DNA of 64,000 nt from Sipunculus nudus. Lineage: Eukaryota; Annelida; Sipuncula; Golfingiida; Sipunculidae. Made by a program: the position numbers and the translations under genes. Positions 24,001 through 39,000 of this stretch are shown here, piece by piece (position 1 is the first letter of the stretch; every line of letters begins with the position of its first letter). The stretch is from the NCBI GenBank assembly GCA_026874595.1, contig CM049310.1, forward strand, positions 69,017,556-69,081,555. Direction: 5' to 3'. The notes beneath the pieces are model-generated. The model ran no database searches. It worked only from the letters and a program-made list of their open reading frames with translations, and was not told the origin of the DNA.

Positions 24001-27000
24001 GCTCGGCCCCCTGTAACCCTAGCAAGCTTCTGAGCAGTTTATCTAAGAGCACTTGTGTTATCAACTACATCTCATTTGTACTCAAGCAAGCATAGTTCGT
24101 CAGCTTGGGACAGGATGTCATGCCAAATAACTAAGCAGTTTACTTGCATTAGCATTGGTGAGGTATAATTCATTAAACGCTTGTGCTCGAACAGCTTTTA
24201 TATGTACCAGTCTTCAATTACGTAGATCGATGAGAAACACCGTGTTCCTTGGTGATGTCATTTGACCTTTCCCTCCAGTGAATTTGATGAAAAAAAGAGC
24301 ATGCATGTTTCCTTAAAGTGGGTTAGACTGATCTTTGCCAATTATGCTCAGCAATAATCTAATATCCTTTATACGTCCAAGTCGTCAAATACGAATATCG
24401 AAAAGAAACACCATGTTCCTCAGGTAAAATGACAATAAATTAATCATTAACTTTCATACTAACTAACGGCTAGACCCTTGTCCGCATTTCCGAATGTTCG
24501 TTTTTACGAACAAAAAGCTTGTCCCCTGACACTTTCGGAAAAATGGAACTCTACTGTACAAGTATTAATCTCTGATTATTATATTATGTAGTGTGCATAA
24601 TCATGCACATTGGGTGTGAATAATCATGCAAAAACACAAAGGTGCGGACTAGACCACTCGGACATGACTAGACGCACTGCTAACACAAAATACAAGACCA
24701 CTCATCTGTGGAACAGACCTGTCCAAAAATGGCCTAGACCACCCCTTTATTATTATTTGCTTCTGCTATAGATGAATCTATTTTATTTGATAAATTTCAA
24801 CTGATAATCTTTTTACTTTGGGACTATGTGTTTGTGTTTTGAATTTAGTTTCTGAAAGAGAAACTCCTGAACCACAATAAATGTACTTTAACAACAGGCA
24901 GAAATTTGGTTTCATTCAGTCAGCTTTGACTTTCCTGGCACCCAGTAAAATGCTAAAAATGAGGAACATGTAACCTATAGGTATTTAATGGGAGTGACAC
25001 AGGAGGCCTGAGATTTTAACGGGGAGAATTTATGCATGAGAGTGTATTGGCACTTGAATCAATTTATGATTTTATTTTTTTATGAAACTTTATTTAACAT
25101 TGGAAGCATTGAATTCATGGTATGCATTTAATTATTTGCTGGTAATTAATTGAAAAACGTAGGAATTAATAACTAATGGATGTATTTGGATGTTATATCT
25201 TCACATTTTGGTATTACTATTACATAAATGGACTGGACTGCTTAGACTGGTCCATCCTAAGTACTGGACTGCCCATAGCTGGACTGCAACAAGACTGGTC
25301 TTCCCTCATGCTTGGTCCACACCTCCATATGTATTTACATTAAACCATAAAATTCATTATTCCTGTTTGAAATTTTCTGTCTGACAAATATACTGGTATA
25401 TACCTGCATTATTTTTTAATTGCCTTTAACAGTCAGTACTTTATTGTTCATAATGTAAGGCTTTGAACCCTTTTTATCTAAGTGTCTGACATTATCTTTA
25501 CCTAAACTGGTGACCCATGGGTTATGATGCTCAGCTGACTGGAACATGTAATAATATTTCCATTTTGGGTGAAAATCACAAAAATACTTAAATATTTCAA
25601 GAAAGCTTGAACAGGGATCCTGCATCTCATGGCAAAGCAAATTTAAGACCTTTTTAGGACTGTTTAAGACCAGCTGACAGAAAATTTAAGACCCTTAATA
25701 CATAGAATTCTTTAAGGGCCCAACCATGCTTCAAAACTATTAGTGGAGGAGTCCTGAGAATCTACAGAGATCTTTCTTTAACAAGTACCCATAGCAACTT
25801 CTTCTAAACTGTCTCAAGCTTACGTTCCTTCATGGAACTGTTTGTGAACATTCATTATATCAGGATGGGTAAAATGAAATTTAAGACCTTTTTAAGACCT
25901 TTGTCAGGATTCCTGATATTTAAAGGCCTTAAAAGTGCAAAATCAAAAATAAGCCTTTTTAAGGCCCTGAGGGAACCCTGTTGCATGGACTGATCCAAAA
26001 AATCAAGTTGACCTTGGATAGCACTGTCATGTGCCAGAAACTGGTGGCATCCTTTTCTTGTTTTCGCTTTTTTTTATCCCATTATCATTGCCACTTGACA
26101 GTATAGTGAGCATTACAAGTAACAAGTGACCCATGGGTCATGACGCTCAGCTGACTAAGAAGACATTCACAAAGGAATTTTATCATCTGAATGCCAAATT
26201 TTGTAGGTGGTATCCCTGACCCAACTGAAGCTTAGCTCGAAGGATATAAGTAACAGAGACCTAATTTCAGGTTTCCAAGGAGATTTTTCAGAGACCTCCC
26301 TGGATGTGAAGTTAGAAGATTCGATTTCAATGGACAACTGCTTCTTTGAAGGTCTCAAAAAAAGAGAAAAAAAAAGTGCAAAAATTCGGAAAAATTCAGG
26401 TGGCGCCACCAGCCTGCAGGAACTGATGAAACACTCCACGATGAATATGCATGCAAAGTATCATGCTGATCAATGCATTAGTTATTCAGATACTGGAGCA
26501 TTTGTATCAAATTTTTAATTAATCTGGGGGGTATTTCTGAGCCCCATATCTCGGAGGATACGGGTAACAGAGACCTAATTTCAGGTTTCCAAGGAGATAT
26601 TTCGGAAAATCCCTGGATGTGAAGTTAGGAAATTCAAGGTCAAGTGGTTACGATTTGTGCCTTGTTAACGGACAACTGCTTCTTTGATGGTCTCAAAAAT
26701 AGAGAAAACTAGATGTAGTCGGACAATGGTCCTCAGAGGGCCCCGCGTTTCTGCTAGTGCTGGATTAGTTTACATGTGGGTGAAAAATTAAGTTAAATTT
26801 GAACAATATCACAAACAGAAACAGGGTTTTATCAATATGCAAGTGTGAAGGCCTCATTGGGGCTGAAAATGTTGGATGCTGATACAGGGAATTTTGAGAC
26901 ACCTCAACAGACACCAATACCAGAAACAATCTTATTCACAAATACTAGTTTATACATGAAAAGCAATGTGTCAAATGAATCATGAATGAACACCTGATAC

Positions 27001-30000
27001 CTCTGAGCAAATTCTATGATTGTTACATCGTTGGGAGATGTCTTTGCAAAGGTTTCATACAGAAAAAGTAAATTCAGTTACTATACACCTAACTAGTACA
27101 CAAATATGCTGTCCTTACATACTGAATATATTTCCTTTGTCTTGTGCACACTTTCCAAACATATACACATAAAAACAAGAACAATCAGGTATGACGGTCT
27201 ATTATCAATTTAACCTTAAAAAATGATCCATTGTCATTTTTTTAAATCAAATAATAATACATGCTTATACACTGCCAATATACCATGTAATACCATACAG
27301 ACATAATTAGAATTCTAATTTTATGTCCATGGTATCTTAACTATTTATGCACAAGCAAATCATCACTCGGAAAAACTGGAGACAATGTTCCTTACTTATT
27401 TGCTTACTTTAAAAAGAGAGTCATGTGTCTCTCACAATTACAGCCACACAGTGAGATGTACCAGTTGGAGTGCAATGGTTATAAGTACAAGAAAAATAGA
27501 GATGGTCTACAAAATAAGTTATTGTCAACATCCCTGACCTATGACCTTGGCCTTTTGCCCACATATCAACTGGATTCTTTCTAAATGATGGGTAACTACT
27601 AACAACTTACATCTGGCCGGGTATAATTACTTGGCAACCAATGAGTGAATAGCTAAGACCTGCAACCTTTAACCTCCTGACCAGCTGACCTCAAAATCAA
27701 TTATAGTTATTTCTTCATGCAAAAAGACCCATAAATATGAAGTTTGAATCACATTCAGTGATGCATAGATGTGGCATATGTGAAAGACTGAAGGTTTGGG
27801 TTGAACAGTTTCACTTGAAATATGTTCACAAGCATTTAGAACAATATTGTGACCTTGACCTTTGACCTTTTGAACTCAACATCAATAGGCTTCTTCCCCT
27901 ATTGGTAGGTAAGCCATATATGACAGATGGAAAGTACAGATTGAAAAGTTTGCCTGAAATGACTCCATGCAAGAAGAGGGTGCTGTGAACTTGACCTTTG
28001 ACCTCAAAATCAACAGGTCTTTTCCCATGTTGGCAGAGAAGCGATATCAGTGCTGAAAGGTTTGGAATGAAAGGTCTAGCTTGAAATGTGTCCACAACCT
28101 TTTCAAAGAAGTGCATCCTGTGACCCTGACCTTTGACCTTGTGACCTTAACATCTATAGGATTCTTCTCCCACTTAGTAGGTGAGCTATATGTGAAAGAT
28201 CAAAGAATTGGGATGAAAGGTTTGGCTTAAAATGCATCCACAGGCTTTTCAAAGAAGTTGGTTCTGTGACCTTGACCTTTGACCTCAAAATAATTATGGT
28301 TCTTCCCCTGTTGGTAGGTGAGCTGATGTGAAAGATGGAAGGTTTCGGATGAAATTTTGGCTAAAAGAATTATTTCTGGGGGGTGCAAACACACCCCATA
28401 ACTTCGAGAATATAGGTCGCAGTGACCTAATTTCAGGTTTGCAAGGAGATCTTTTTAGAACCTCTAAGACTGCATAGGGTTCATGGCCTTAGCCCGTACG
28501 GTTACGATTTGTGCCCTGCTAACGGACGGACGGCCTGCCTGTCAGACAGAAGGACGACGGACAAAGACCCATCGCTATAGCCCAGCATGACTGATAGTCA
28601 GATGAGCTAAAAAAACTGATGGACAGATTTCTTTCATATGATGCAGATTCATAAATATGAGTAAAGAGATGAAGTCTTTACAAATTAGGGTCATGACCTT
28701 TACTATGAGTGACCTTGACCTTCAATAATTATATATTCGGTAAAAAATAAGCAAAAATATTGTTTCTTGAGTGGATAGATGTATCTGTCTGTAAATCAAA
28801 ATGAAAGATGTCAGATTATGAGTTGTTGAAAGAGTTTGAAAACCTGTGACCTTGAGCGTCAACTTCAAGGTCAAATCTGCTGATATATAGGATTTTTTAA
28901 AATCATATCTTTTCAAGTATCCTATCTTTAAACGTGACACACAGACCTTTTCCATCAAGATGTCAGACATGTTTGAAGACCGGTGGACTTGACCCTGCTC
29001 TTCAGAAAACAGGATTTTTGTTAACTCCATAACTTTTGAAGTCAGATTTTCTTTTCCTTAAACTTGATACACAATCTGTTTCCAAGATCTCAGACATGTT
29101 TGAAGACTGGTGACCTTGATCTTGGTCTTCAAGGTCAAATCTACATATATATAGGATTTTTGTTTCCCCCAAACTCTGAAGTATACTGCATCTGTTTCCT
29201 TCAAATTTGACACAAAAAATATTTCCATCAATATCTCAGATTTTGTTTTTCAAGACTAGTGACCTTAACCTTGGTTTTAAGTCAAACCTGAAGAAATGTG
29301 AGATTTTTGTGAACCTCATAACTTTTCAATAACTGCTTTCTTTTCTTCAAATCTGATTTGCAAATGGTCTCCAACAAGATGTTGGACAAGTTCAATTATT
29401 TGTGACCTTGGCCTTGTCAAGTTTCAGTATATGCTTCAGAAGAAGGGGGCCTATTTCAGAAGGGGGTATGCTTTAACTATCTGGGAATACTATACCATCT
29501 CTGATGCCAAGAAATTTCTTGTTACTGAGATATTTTAGCTAAAGAATGAATTTCATAAATCAACAACTGAAAATGTTAGCAGTTATCAATTGTGCCCACA
29601 ACAGTTCTTCAGAACTAGCTGGGCCAATTTTTCTTCAGTTTTTGCATGATAACAAAGTTATATGTACAGCTGCTGCACAACATTTTAGTTTTAAAGTTTT
29701 GCTTTGCAGCCCAGAACACTAGCACAAGTGAAATTTTTTTAATGCTAAAAACACACAACACCATGCGTAACTCACAAAAGATAGGTCACACTGACCTAGT
29801 TTTTGGGATGCTATTAGATTTACCTAGGATCTAATTTGATATGAAGGAAAAAGTTCCTGGTTTAGCTGAGTTACAATTTGTGCCTTGATCACAAATGGCC
29901 AGCCATAATTTCTAAGCACAAGAAATACAATTAAGAAATGCATAAAATCAAGAAAAAAAATAGATAGCCCCAATTTCCATAGCCGGAAGGGCTATCCATG

Positions 30001-33000
30001 ATTAATAATCTTGCCAAATTGCAGAAAGATCCATGCAATCATTACTGGGTTTCTGGGTCAAACGGTAACAACTTGTGCCTTGTTACCAGATGGACAGACT
30101 GATGACAAAGGGTGATCGCTATAGCTCAGATAACCTATGATCAGCTGAGCTTTAAAAACACCATCTACTAGTCTTATGCTCATACTTCCCAGGTCTGATT
30201 AAAAGAGAATTGGGCTATATGAATACTATTTATTATTTTAACTACTGCTCTTATAGCCAGTCATGTCTTTACATCCTTAAAATACTAAATAAAAAACTAA
30301 ATAGTACCTAGCATACTTTGGGGGAGGGGGGAAAATGTCTGAGAGAACCAAAAACCCTGTACCTTCTTGGTGGGACCTTGATGTCAGACAGGGCATACAG
30401 CGGGGTCTGGCTGCTCAACAGGTAATGTAACCGCGGAAACGGAACCAGATTCATTGTGATTTCATTCAAATCAACATTCAAGGAACCCTCAAAGCGAGCT
30501 GAACTGTAAAAAGAATAAAATATATAAAAGTTGCTTAAAAAAAACTAAGCAAACAAAAAATCTGAACATGTCATGTCAGTATTTCCCCATTCTCAGCCTA
30601 ACATCATCCTTTAAAACTGTAGTCATGCTAAAGAAAATTCAACAGGCCTAGTGTACCCAAAAGATATAACTGAATTTTTTTTACCAGTTCACCCTGGTAT
30701 TTTATATACAACTCTTCTCGGCTGTTTTATTTAATAAATTCACAAAAAGTGGCTTTGAAAAGTGTTCCTATTATCTGTAATGCATATTCATTACATTACT
30801 GTATGAACGTTGATCAGGGGTATCAATAGAGTGGAGATGGGGATATATATATAAATATACAGTGAAACGTTGTGTCTAACTCGCTTACCCCACTTATGTT
30901 GCAGTTAAAGACTTGATATTCTGGACAATTTTAGCTAAATTATAACCAGATAAAACCCAATTGTGTCAAACCTCCCATGTGTCAAAGTTTTCTGAGGGTC
31001 CCTTCGGCTTCAACACAATGAGGTTTCACTGAATAAACCTCAAATTTTCAGCAAGTGGGGATGATAAATGTAATTTTCCCCCCTGCTTTTTCAGAGGGTA
31101 AGATTTATATACTGCAAAATTAAATATATATCAATAATTAGAATAAGAGCCTTCCTGCTTGAAGATACATTTAAATCTTACATTTGGTTGTAATATCTTA
31201 AATATATTAAGGTTCAAATGCAAGGAGCAATGAGAGCAATGAGATATTTCCATATTTGTATAGATTGCACAATGAAATTGCCCTAACGTAACCCTAATAA
31301 ACCGATGCCACTGACACTGATTTCACAGCACGCTTTGTGGTTCAGATCATGATGCACATGTATACTTTCACATGTACCTGGTCATGTTAAGCAGTAGGTT
31401 TGCCACAATGTTGTTCATGCTGTCAAATGGTTTCTGGTCCTTGTTCTTGGTGAGGCCCCCCTCCCCTCCACTCAGCGCGCTCTCTGACTTGACCAAGGAT
31501 GAACTGTACACTCGCTTTCCTGTTTTTGTTGGAGGCAGGGCCTCTGAGATTTTGTTGACAATATCGACCAGAGCCTGCATAAAGAGAGGGGCAAACATGA
31601 TATGAAGGGTGTTTAGGATAATATGACAGGCATAGACATTTTTTATATTATTATTGACCGTGGAAATTAAACAGTATACACTTTTTACATCATTAAAGTA
31701 TGGTGATTTATCTTCCTAATTTAAGAAGGGATTTGTAAATAAAACATTTTTTAATTAATATTATAGAAATATTTAATTTGTTTATTTTTCTCATAAAGTG
31801 TATGTCAGATATGATTTAAAATGAAGTCAATATGTTTTGTATAACATGAACATCAAAACCTTTCAGGAAAGATTTCTTAAGTTTATAATGTTAATTTAAT
31901 CAGCTAAAACTTTAAAAAGTTTTTATTTTAAGATTTTCCCAAATGATATCAATTTTGAAAATTGTTCATCTCGTCTTACAAAATAGGACAGTTTTGAAAT
32001 TCATACTGTAAGTATCATAAATGTATGATTACAAACCATTTATAACATTCTCTTTTTGAGAAAAACTAAACCAAAAACTGGGTCACTGTGACTTCGATCC
32101 TTTGAGAAATTAAGGCAAAAACCTCAATTTACCATTCAACCCCTATTAACACATTTCAGGACAGCCTAGTATCAAAACCACCTATCTGTTTTATTTCATA
32201 TTCCCCATAAATATTCCCATATATAGTTTCTATTTTCATGTAAGAAATTAAGTCAGTATTATTTAATTTATAAAAGTTATGGACCCAAATATAATGCACT
32301 TTGTAAAAAATCAGGAAAGATATTTACTCACTTAACTTGATAAGTGTTGAAGCTAAAGATTTTTTTTTCAGGTATATAAATTTATTTATTCAAGATTCCA
32401 TTGTATACCCAAAATAAGATCTGAATTTTGTAATTTTTTAAGTTATTAGCATTAATATAAAATCAGTACCTAAAATTTTGTCCAACTTTGACCATGGCAA
32501 GTTTTTTTTCCTGTTAGTACATTTGATTTAATTTTCACAGCAGTACACATTAGTGATTAATCTGTTAAATTCTGAATTTTGAAAATAAAAGCTAACAAGT
32601 GACCCAATGGTCATGACGCTCAGCTGACTAGGAATTTTATCAATGCCATATTTTGGAGGTGTTATCCCCATTCAACTTAAGCATTGCTCAAAGAATATGA
32701 GTACCAGAGACCTAATTTCAGGCTTCCAAGGAGATTTTCAGGGACCTCCCTGGATGTCAAGTTAGAAGATTCTAGATGCAATGGTTACAATTTGTGCCCT
32801 GTTAACAGACAACCACATGTTTAAAGGTCTCAAGAAAAAATGCTTAAAAATTTGAAAAAAATTCAGGTGGTGCCACCAGTCTGCCGAAACAGCCTTCTTT
32901 TTTAGCTCAGTTGACTGAAAGTCATCTGAACTATAGGGATCACCCTTTGTCATGCATCCATCCGTCTGTCTCAGTCCATCTGTCCGTCCGTTAACCAGGC

Positions 33001-36000
33001 ATAAAGCATAACCACTGGTTCTGTAATCTTCTAGCTTCAACCACTGTTGAATTAAATTTCATATTCTGTATATGTATATATTCTGTAAATTTATTAAATA
33101 AAGAAAAAAAAAGGAAGGTACAGAGGTGTTTTAACTCCCATCTGTATCAATCCCCCCCCCCCCCCCCCCAACCGCACACACTATCAAGTCCCTCCACTTG
33201 TGGACTGGGAACTTCTTTATTGCAACTGTTCACATTTTATAAAATTGAAAAAATGGTTTCTAACTGAAAGGATCTAACTGGACAAATGTGTGAACTGCTG
33301 AACTGTCAACAGCTTATCAACAGGTGACCCATGGGTCATTACACTCAGCCAACAGACATGTTGACAATATGTCCTTGCACAGACAATTATTTAAGATAAT
33401 GTAAGTGGCATCATCGGTCATGCATATTAGCTAAAGTTTATCAAGAGGCATAAGCACACTAAATTTAACGACAATCCATCCAACCTTTCCTGAGGAGAAT
33501 CTGGCATTTTTTGTGTACTTTGAATTATTTCTGGGGTGCTCAAACATGCCCTGAAACTTGGAGAATGTAGGTCACAGTGACCCAATTTCATGTTTTTGGC
33601 GAGAACTTGTGGAACTCTCAGGATGTCAAGTTAGAAGATCCTGGGTCCAATGGTTATACAGTGAAGCCTAGTTATTGTCATATCGGTGGTGCATGCATAA
33701 ATTATGATAATAACTGGGATGTGACATTATCCGGGCTTCAACATCGATGTATTTTTGAGTGATAGAAGAAGAGTTATGTCTCGTAGGATATAAAATAAAT
33801 CGTCAATAAACAGAAAAGTTATTTCCTGTAAGTTTTATGACGCATGTCTCAATAACTGACAAAAATCTGACTTGCCAACAGGAAATAGACGTAGCGTCTG
33901 GGTCATGAGGTGAAATTTCTGGAAATATATGGCACAGTTATAACATTATTTGTAACAAACTATTTTACTAAATAATTCTTTGTCCGACTATTGCGCCTAA
34001 TTAACCGGATATCTGAATAATGACTCAAACTTCCATGATTGTCTTTATGATAGGACTGTTCAGGGAGCGGACATCGTCATGCCATTGTCAACTTTCTAAA
34101 GTTTCGCCGCGATCGAGGTTTTTGACCGGGTATCTCCTCCAGTGCTCACAAATCCTCCCGCATTTCGTTGACCCTGAAAGGGGATTTCCAGTTGTAAGCA
34201 ACATTTAGAGCTTGTGCTTTATATCATCTCGGCGAAATGTCACTGAAGTTTAAACCGTGGCCTTTCAAAGACCAGGAGTTTATTATGTGATCGTAAACAT
34301 CGCCCTTGTTAAGGTACGAAGAAAAGCAATGATCTGGATTACCGTGGTATCTTAAGATGTTAATCAGCTAAGTGATGAGGAGTGACTCGCATGCATCACT
34401 GCACTTGCCTGCCGCACACAGGTGGGAGATGCGATTGTTTGATACGCCTGACAGATTACAGGCTCTTGACCTCTTTAATCGTGTCGTCGTTTGATGTGAT
34501 ATTAACTGCGAAATGGTATCACTGTCAAGGGTTCCAAGCATATGACAATAAACAGGATTATGACAATATTCCATGATATTAAACGGTCAGATTTACCATT
34601 GTTTATATAGGAAATGGTTTGGGATATCAGATTTATGTGACAATAAACGGGATTTTCTATTAACCGATATGACACAAAGTGGGCTTGACTGTACTTCTAA
34701 GCACTATAGCTCAGATAATATGGATAACAGAGACCTAATTTCAGGTGTCTGCAGAGAACATTGGAGGAACTCTCAGGATGTCAAGTAAGATAATTCTAGG
34801 TCCAATGGTTATGATTTGTGCTCTGCTTTGGTAAAAATTTTACAATAATTCTGTGGGGTATTTATAAGCCCCATAGCTTGGAGAATATGAGAAACAGAGA
34901 CTTAATTTCAGGTTTTCAAGGAGATTTTGCATGGACCTCCCTAGATGTCAAGTAAGAAGGTCCAGTGGTTACATTAACTTGCACCCTGTTAACAGACAAC
35001 TGCATCTTTAAAGGTCTCAAAAAAAAGAAAATGCTTAAAATTTGAAAAAAAAAACAAGTTGGTGCCAGGGGTCCGCAAGAACTGATAAAACACTCTATGA
35101 TGAATATGCATGCAAAGAATCATGGTGATCAATGCATTATTTGTTCAGATACTGTGGCTTTTGTATCAAATCTTTAATTATTCTTGGGGTAATTCTTAGC
35201 CCAAAAGCTCGGAGGATATGGGCATCAGAGAACTAAACTCAGGTTTCCAAGGATATTTTTCATTGACCTCCCTGGATCTCAAGTTAGAAGATTCTAGGTC
35301 CAGGGGTTATGATTTGTGCCTGGTTAAAGGATTGACAGATAGACAGACAGATGGGATGCCAATGGACAAAGACTGACCACTATATATAGTTCAGATGACT
35401 TTCATTTGGCTGAGCTAAAAAAAAAAATCAAACAGAATTCTTACAAATTTATGTAAGCACTATGTCCCATGGATCCCTTGTTTCCATGTTTGTCAATGTT
35501 GCTGAATTTACAGAAATCAAAGTGCTTCATTCTAAATGAGTGAGACCTCAATAATGAAAATCAGATAGTTGAAACACCTAACAACCAAAACTTCTCTCAG
35601 AATCACATTACACACATGGTAAAAAGAAAACTGATCAAGAAAATATCGTTTAATATATTCACCATCTTACAATCCACAAAGAGCATCATTTTATATTACT
35701 TGATATCTAATATTAACAGATGCTGTATTTGTAAATTCATATGTGCAAACTGTTAATAATATTATAAATTTGTTCGTCTGTTCCTGTAATCACATGGTTA
35801 GGCAGCTTACTGTGTAATGAGAGAAATGCCACAATACAAGAAGAGAGAGAAGAAAAATAAGAACAGAGAGAAGAAAAATAACAAGTGACCCATGGGTCAT
35901 GACGCTCAGCTGACTGGGAAGAGATTCGCAAAAGGAAATTTTAATATCTGAATGGTAGTATATACCCATTCAACTGAAGCATCAAACAGATTCACCAACA

Positions 36001-39000
36001 GGCCAAGATTGTGTCTGTATTTATATATCTCAAAAATAGAGAAAAAATGCAAAAACTTTAAAAAAATTCAGGTGGTTCTACCAGTCTGCAGAAACTTATA
36101 ACAACACTTAATGGTCAATATCCATGCAAAGAATTATGGTGATCTCTGCATTAGTTGTTCAGATACTTCAGCTTTTGTATCAAATTTTCCATTATTCCGA
36201 GGGATACTTCGGAGTCCTATAGCTTGAAGGATATGGTAACAGAGACCTAATTTCAGGTTTCCACAGACACTTTTCATGGGCCTCCTTGCATGAAAAGAAT
36301 GAAGATTCTAGGTCCAGTTGTTACAATTTGTGCCACATTAACAGATAACAGCATCCTTAAAGGTTTCAAAAATAGAGAAAAAAATTAGAAAAATTGAATA
36401 AAATATAGGCGGCACCACCAGTCTGCAGAAACTGATTGAAACATTCCATAATCAATATACATGCAAAGAATCATGGTGATCTCTGCATTAGTTGTTCAGA
36501 TACTTCAGCTTTTGTATCAAATTGTCCATTATTCTGAGGGATACTTCGGAGTCCTATTGCTTGAAGGATATGGGAAACAGAGACCTATGTTCAGGTTTCC
36601 ACAGACACTTTTCATGGGCCTCCATGCATTACAAGAATGAAGAATCTAGGTCCAGTTGTTACGATTTGTACCCTGTTGACAGATAACAACATCTTTAAAG
36701 GTCCTAAAAAACAGAGAAAAAAATTTGTAAAAATTTGAAAAAAATAGAGGTGGCGCACCCAGTCTGCAGAAACTGATGGAACACCTCATGATCAATATGT
36801 ATGCCAAAAATCATGACCATCACTGTTGCAGTTATTGAGATACAGCAGTTTTTGTATCAAATTTTTCATTATCCTGGGGAGGATTTCGAGCAATACAGCT
36901 TAAAGGATATGGGTAACAGAGAGCTAATTTCAGGTTTCCATGGAAGCTTTTCATGGGTCTCCCTGTGTGAAGATTCTAGGTCCAGTTTTTTTATTTGTGC
37001 CCTGTTAACATATGTTCATATCTTTAAAGGTCTCAAAAATAGAGAAAAAATTTGTAAAAAAAACCAGAACAAATACAGGTTGTGCCACAAGCCTGCAGAA
37101 ACTGATGAAACACTCTATGATCAATATCCATGCAAAGAATTATGGTGATCTCTGCATTAGCTGTTCAGATACTTCAGCTTTTGTATCAAATTTTCCATTT
37201 TTCTGAGCTGTACTTTGGAGTGGCATAGCTCAAAGGATATGGGTAACAGAGACCTTATTTCAGGTTTCCATGGAGACTTATCATGGGTCTCCCTGTGTGT
37301 CAAGAATGAAGATTCTAGGTACATTCGTTACGATTTGTACCCTGTTGACAGATAACTACATCCTTAAAGGTCTCAAAAATAGAGAACAAGGGACCTATGG
37401 GTCACTGTGCTCAGCTAACGTTAACCTTGAAGGTAAAAATCTAAAATAATATCAAATGGAGATAAAGTGTAAGAGGAAGAGGTAATGAAGGCCATGGTTG
37501 GTTTATATGATTGGTTTGTATTGATGAGCAAAAAATTGTTGCAAAAAATATTTTGTGACCTGACCATGTGTTTCCTAATGTTGAAACTAAAGCATGTGAG
37601 CAGTTTGTGAACAAATGATCTGTACTATTACCATGATCATTAGTTGGTTTTTCGATTAACTGTTGACATTTCAGTAGTTTACACATTTGTTCAATTGAAT
37701 CTATTTTTTTGTATAATATATATTATTAAATATATATGTATTTTTTTATGAAATGTATACAGTTGAAATATAGCTAATTAACAACATAAAACAGGGCAAA
37801 CAAAGCCTGATCTCAAATTCTGCTGAGGCAGGAAAATAATGAACAAATGTTTGTATTAAATCCTCATTTTTTTATCACATCAATTATTTTCTAATTTAAG
37901 TTTATATTTCTATACATTTTATTTAACATATATATCTGAATATAAAAGTTGATTCATAATTCTCAATTGCATCATCATAAATCTCAATCTTGTCAGATAA
38001 CACCACATCATGCATACAAATGTTTATTTAATTTTTACCACAAAAATATATCTTTTAAATCTGCAAAACAATAAATATCTAAAAATAATACTTGATTTAG
38101 ATTTCACAATTTTTAATTGTGTCTTTATCCATAATGTGCTTCATATTTTATAATAATTTAAGCATACTGATGGGTTCAATTATATTTGTTAAAATCATTT
38201 AAAAGAAAATTGATTTCTTTAACAAGGGACCTATGGGTCACGACGCTGTTATATATGATAAAAAAATATTATTTAGAAATGAGGCACATGCTGGTTTTGT
38301 GTGGTAATAAATATAAGCTGTATTATGAGTTGTTGTTGTTTAGCTTATGTATGATTTTGATAGTACCTTTGGAGACAGGGAAGAGGATTGATTTCATTTA
38401 TTTTATTAACAATTGGAGTACTATTGTCACACAGATTTTGACTTGGCCATATAACTTATAAGCAGAACATATAATATAAGAGTTTAACTATTTATTAAAA
38501 AAAATTACAAATATTGTCCCAAATATAATTTTTATTAAAGATAATAAGAGAATCATATGATTTTTTAAAATGAAATATAACTGATATGATTATTAAAATA
38601 ATATTAAAGAATATATTCATGAATGCATTCATGAATACATTTTGAAAGTATTTGCACGAGTATTCATATACTTTCATTTTTACCTGAATTCCCATTCTTT
38701 ATGCAAGAATTTTATAATGGAGTACATAATCATATTCGTATTTAAATACAATTACAAAGTATTCGCACCATGTCTGGTATTTATTCAATTTTCACCAAAC
38801 AATGATGTTGAGAATCCAGAATATACAAAATTCACACATTTAAATAATGATCATAAGTACCTGGTTTTATGGCTTTTATTTATATTAAAAAATAACTGTA
38901 AAAAATTCATTTTGGACTAATTTCACATCAATATACACACTAGACACAGTAGGAATCTAGATTAATATTATCAACTGCATCTTTGTCTATCATTTATTTC

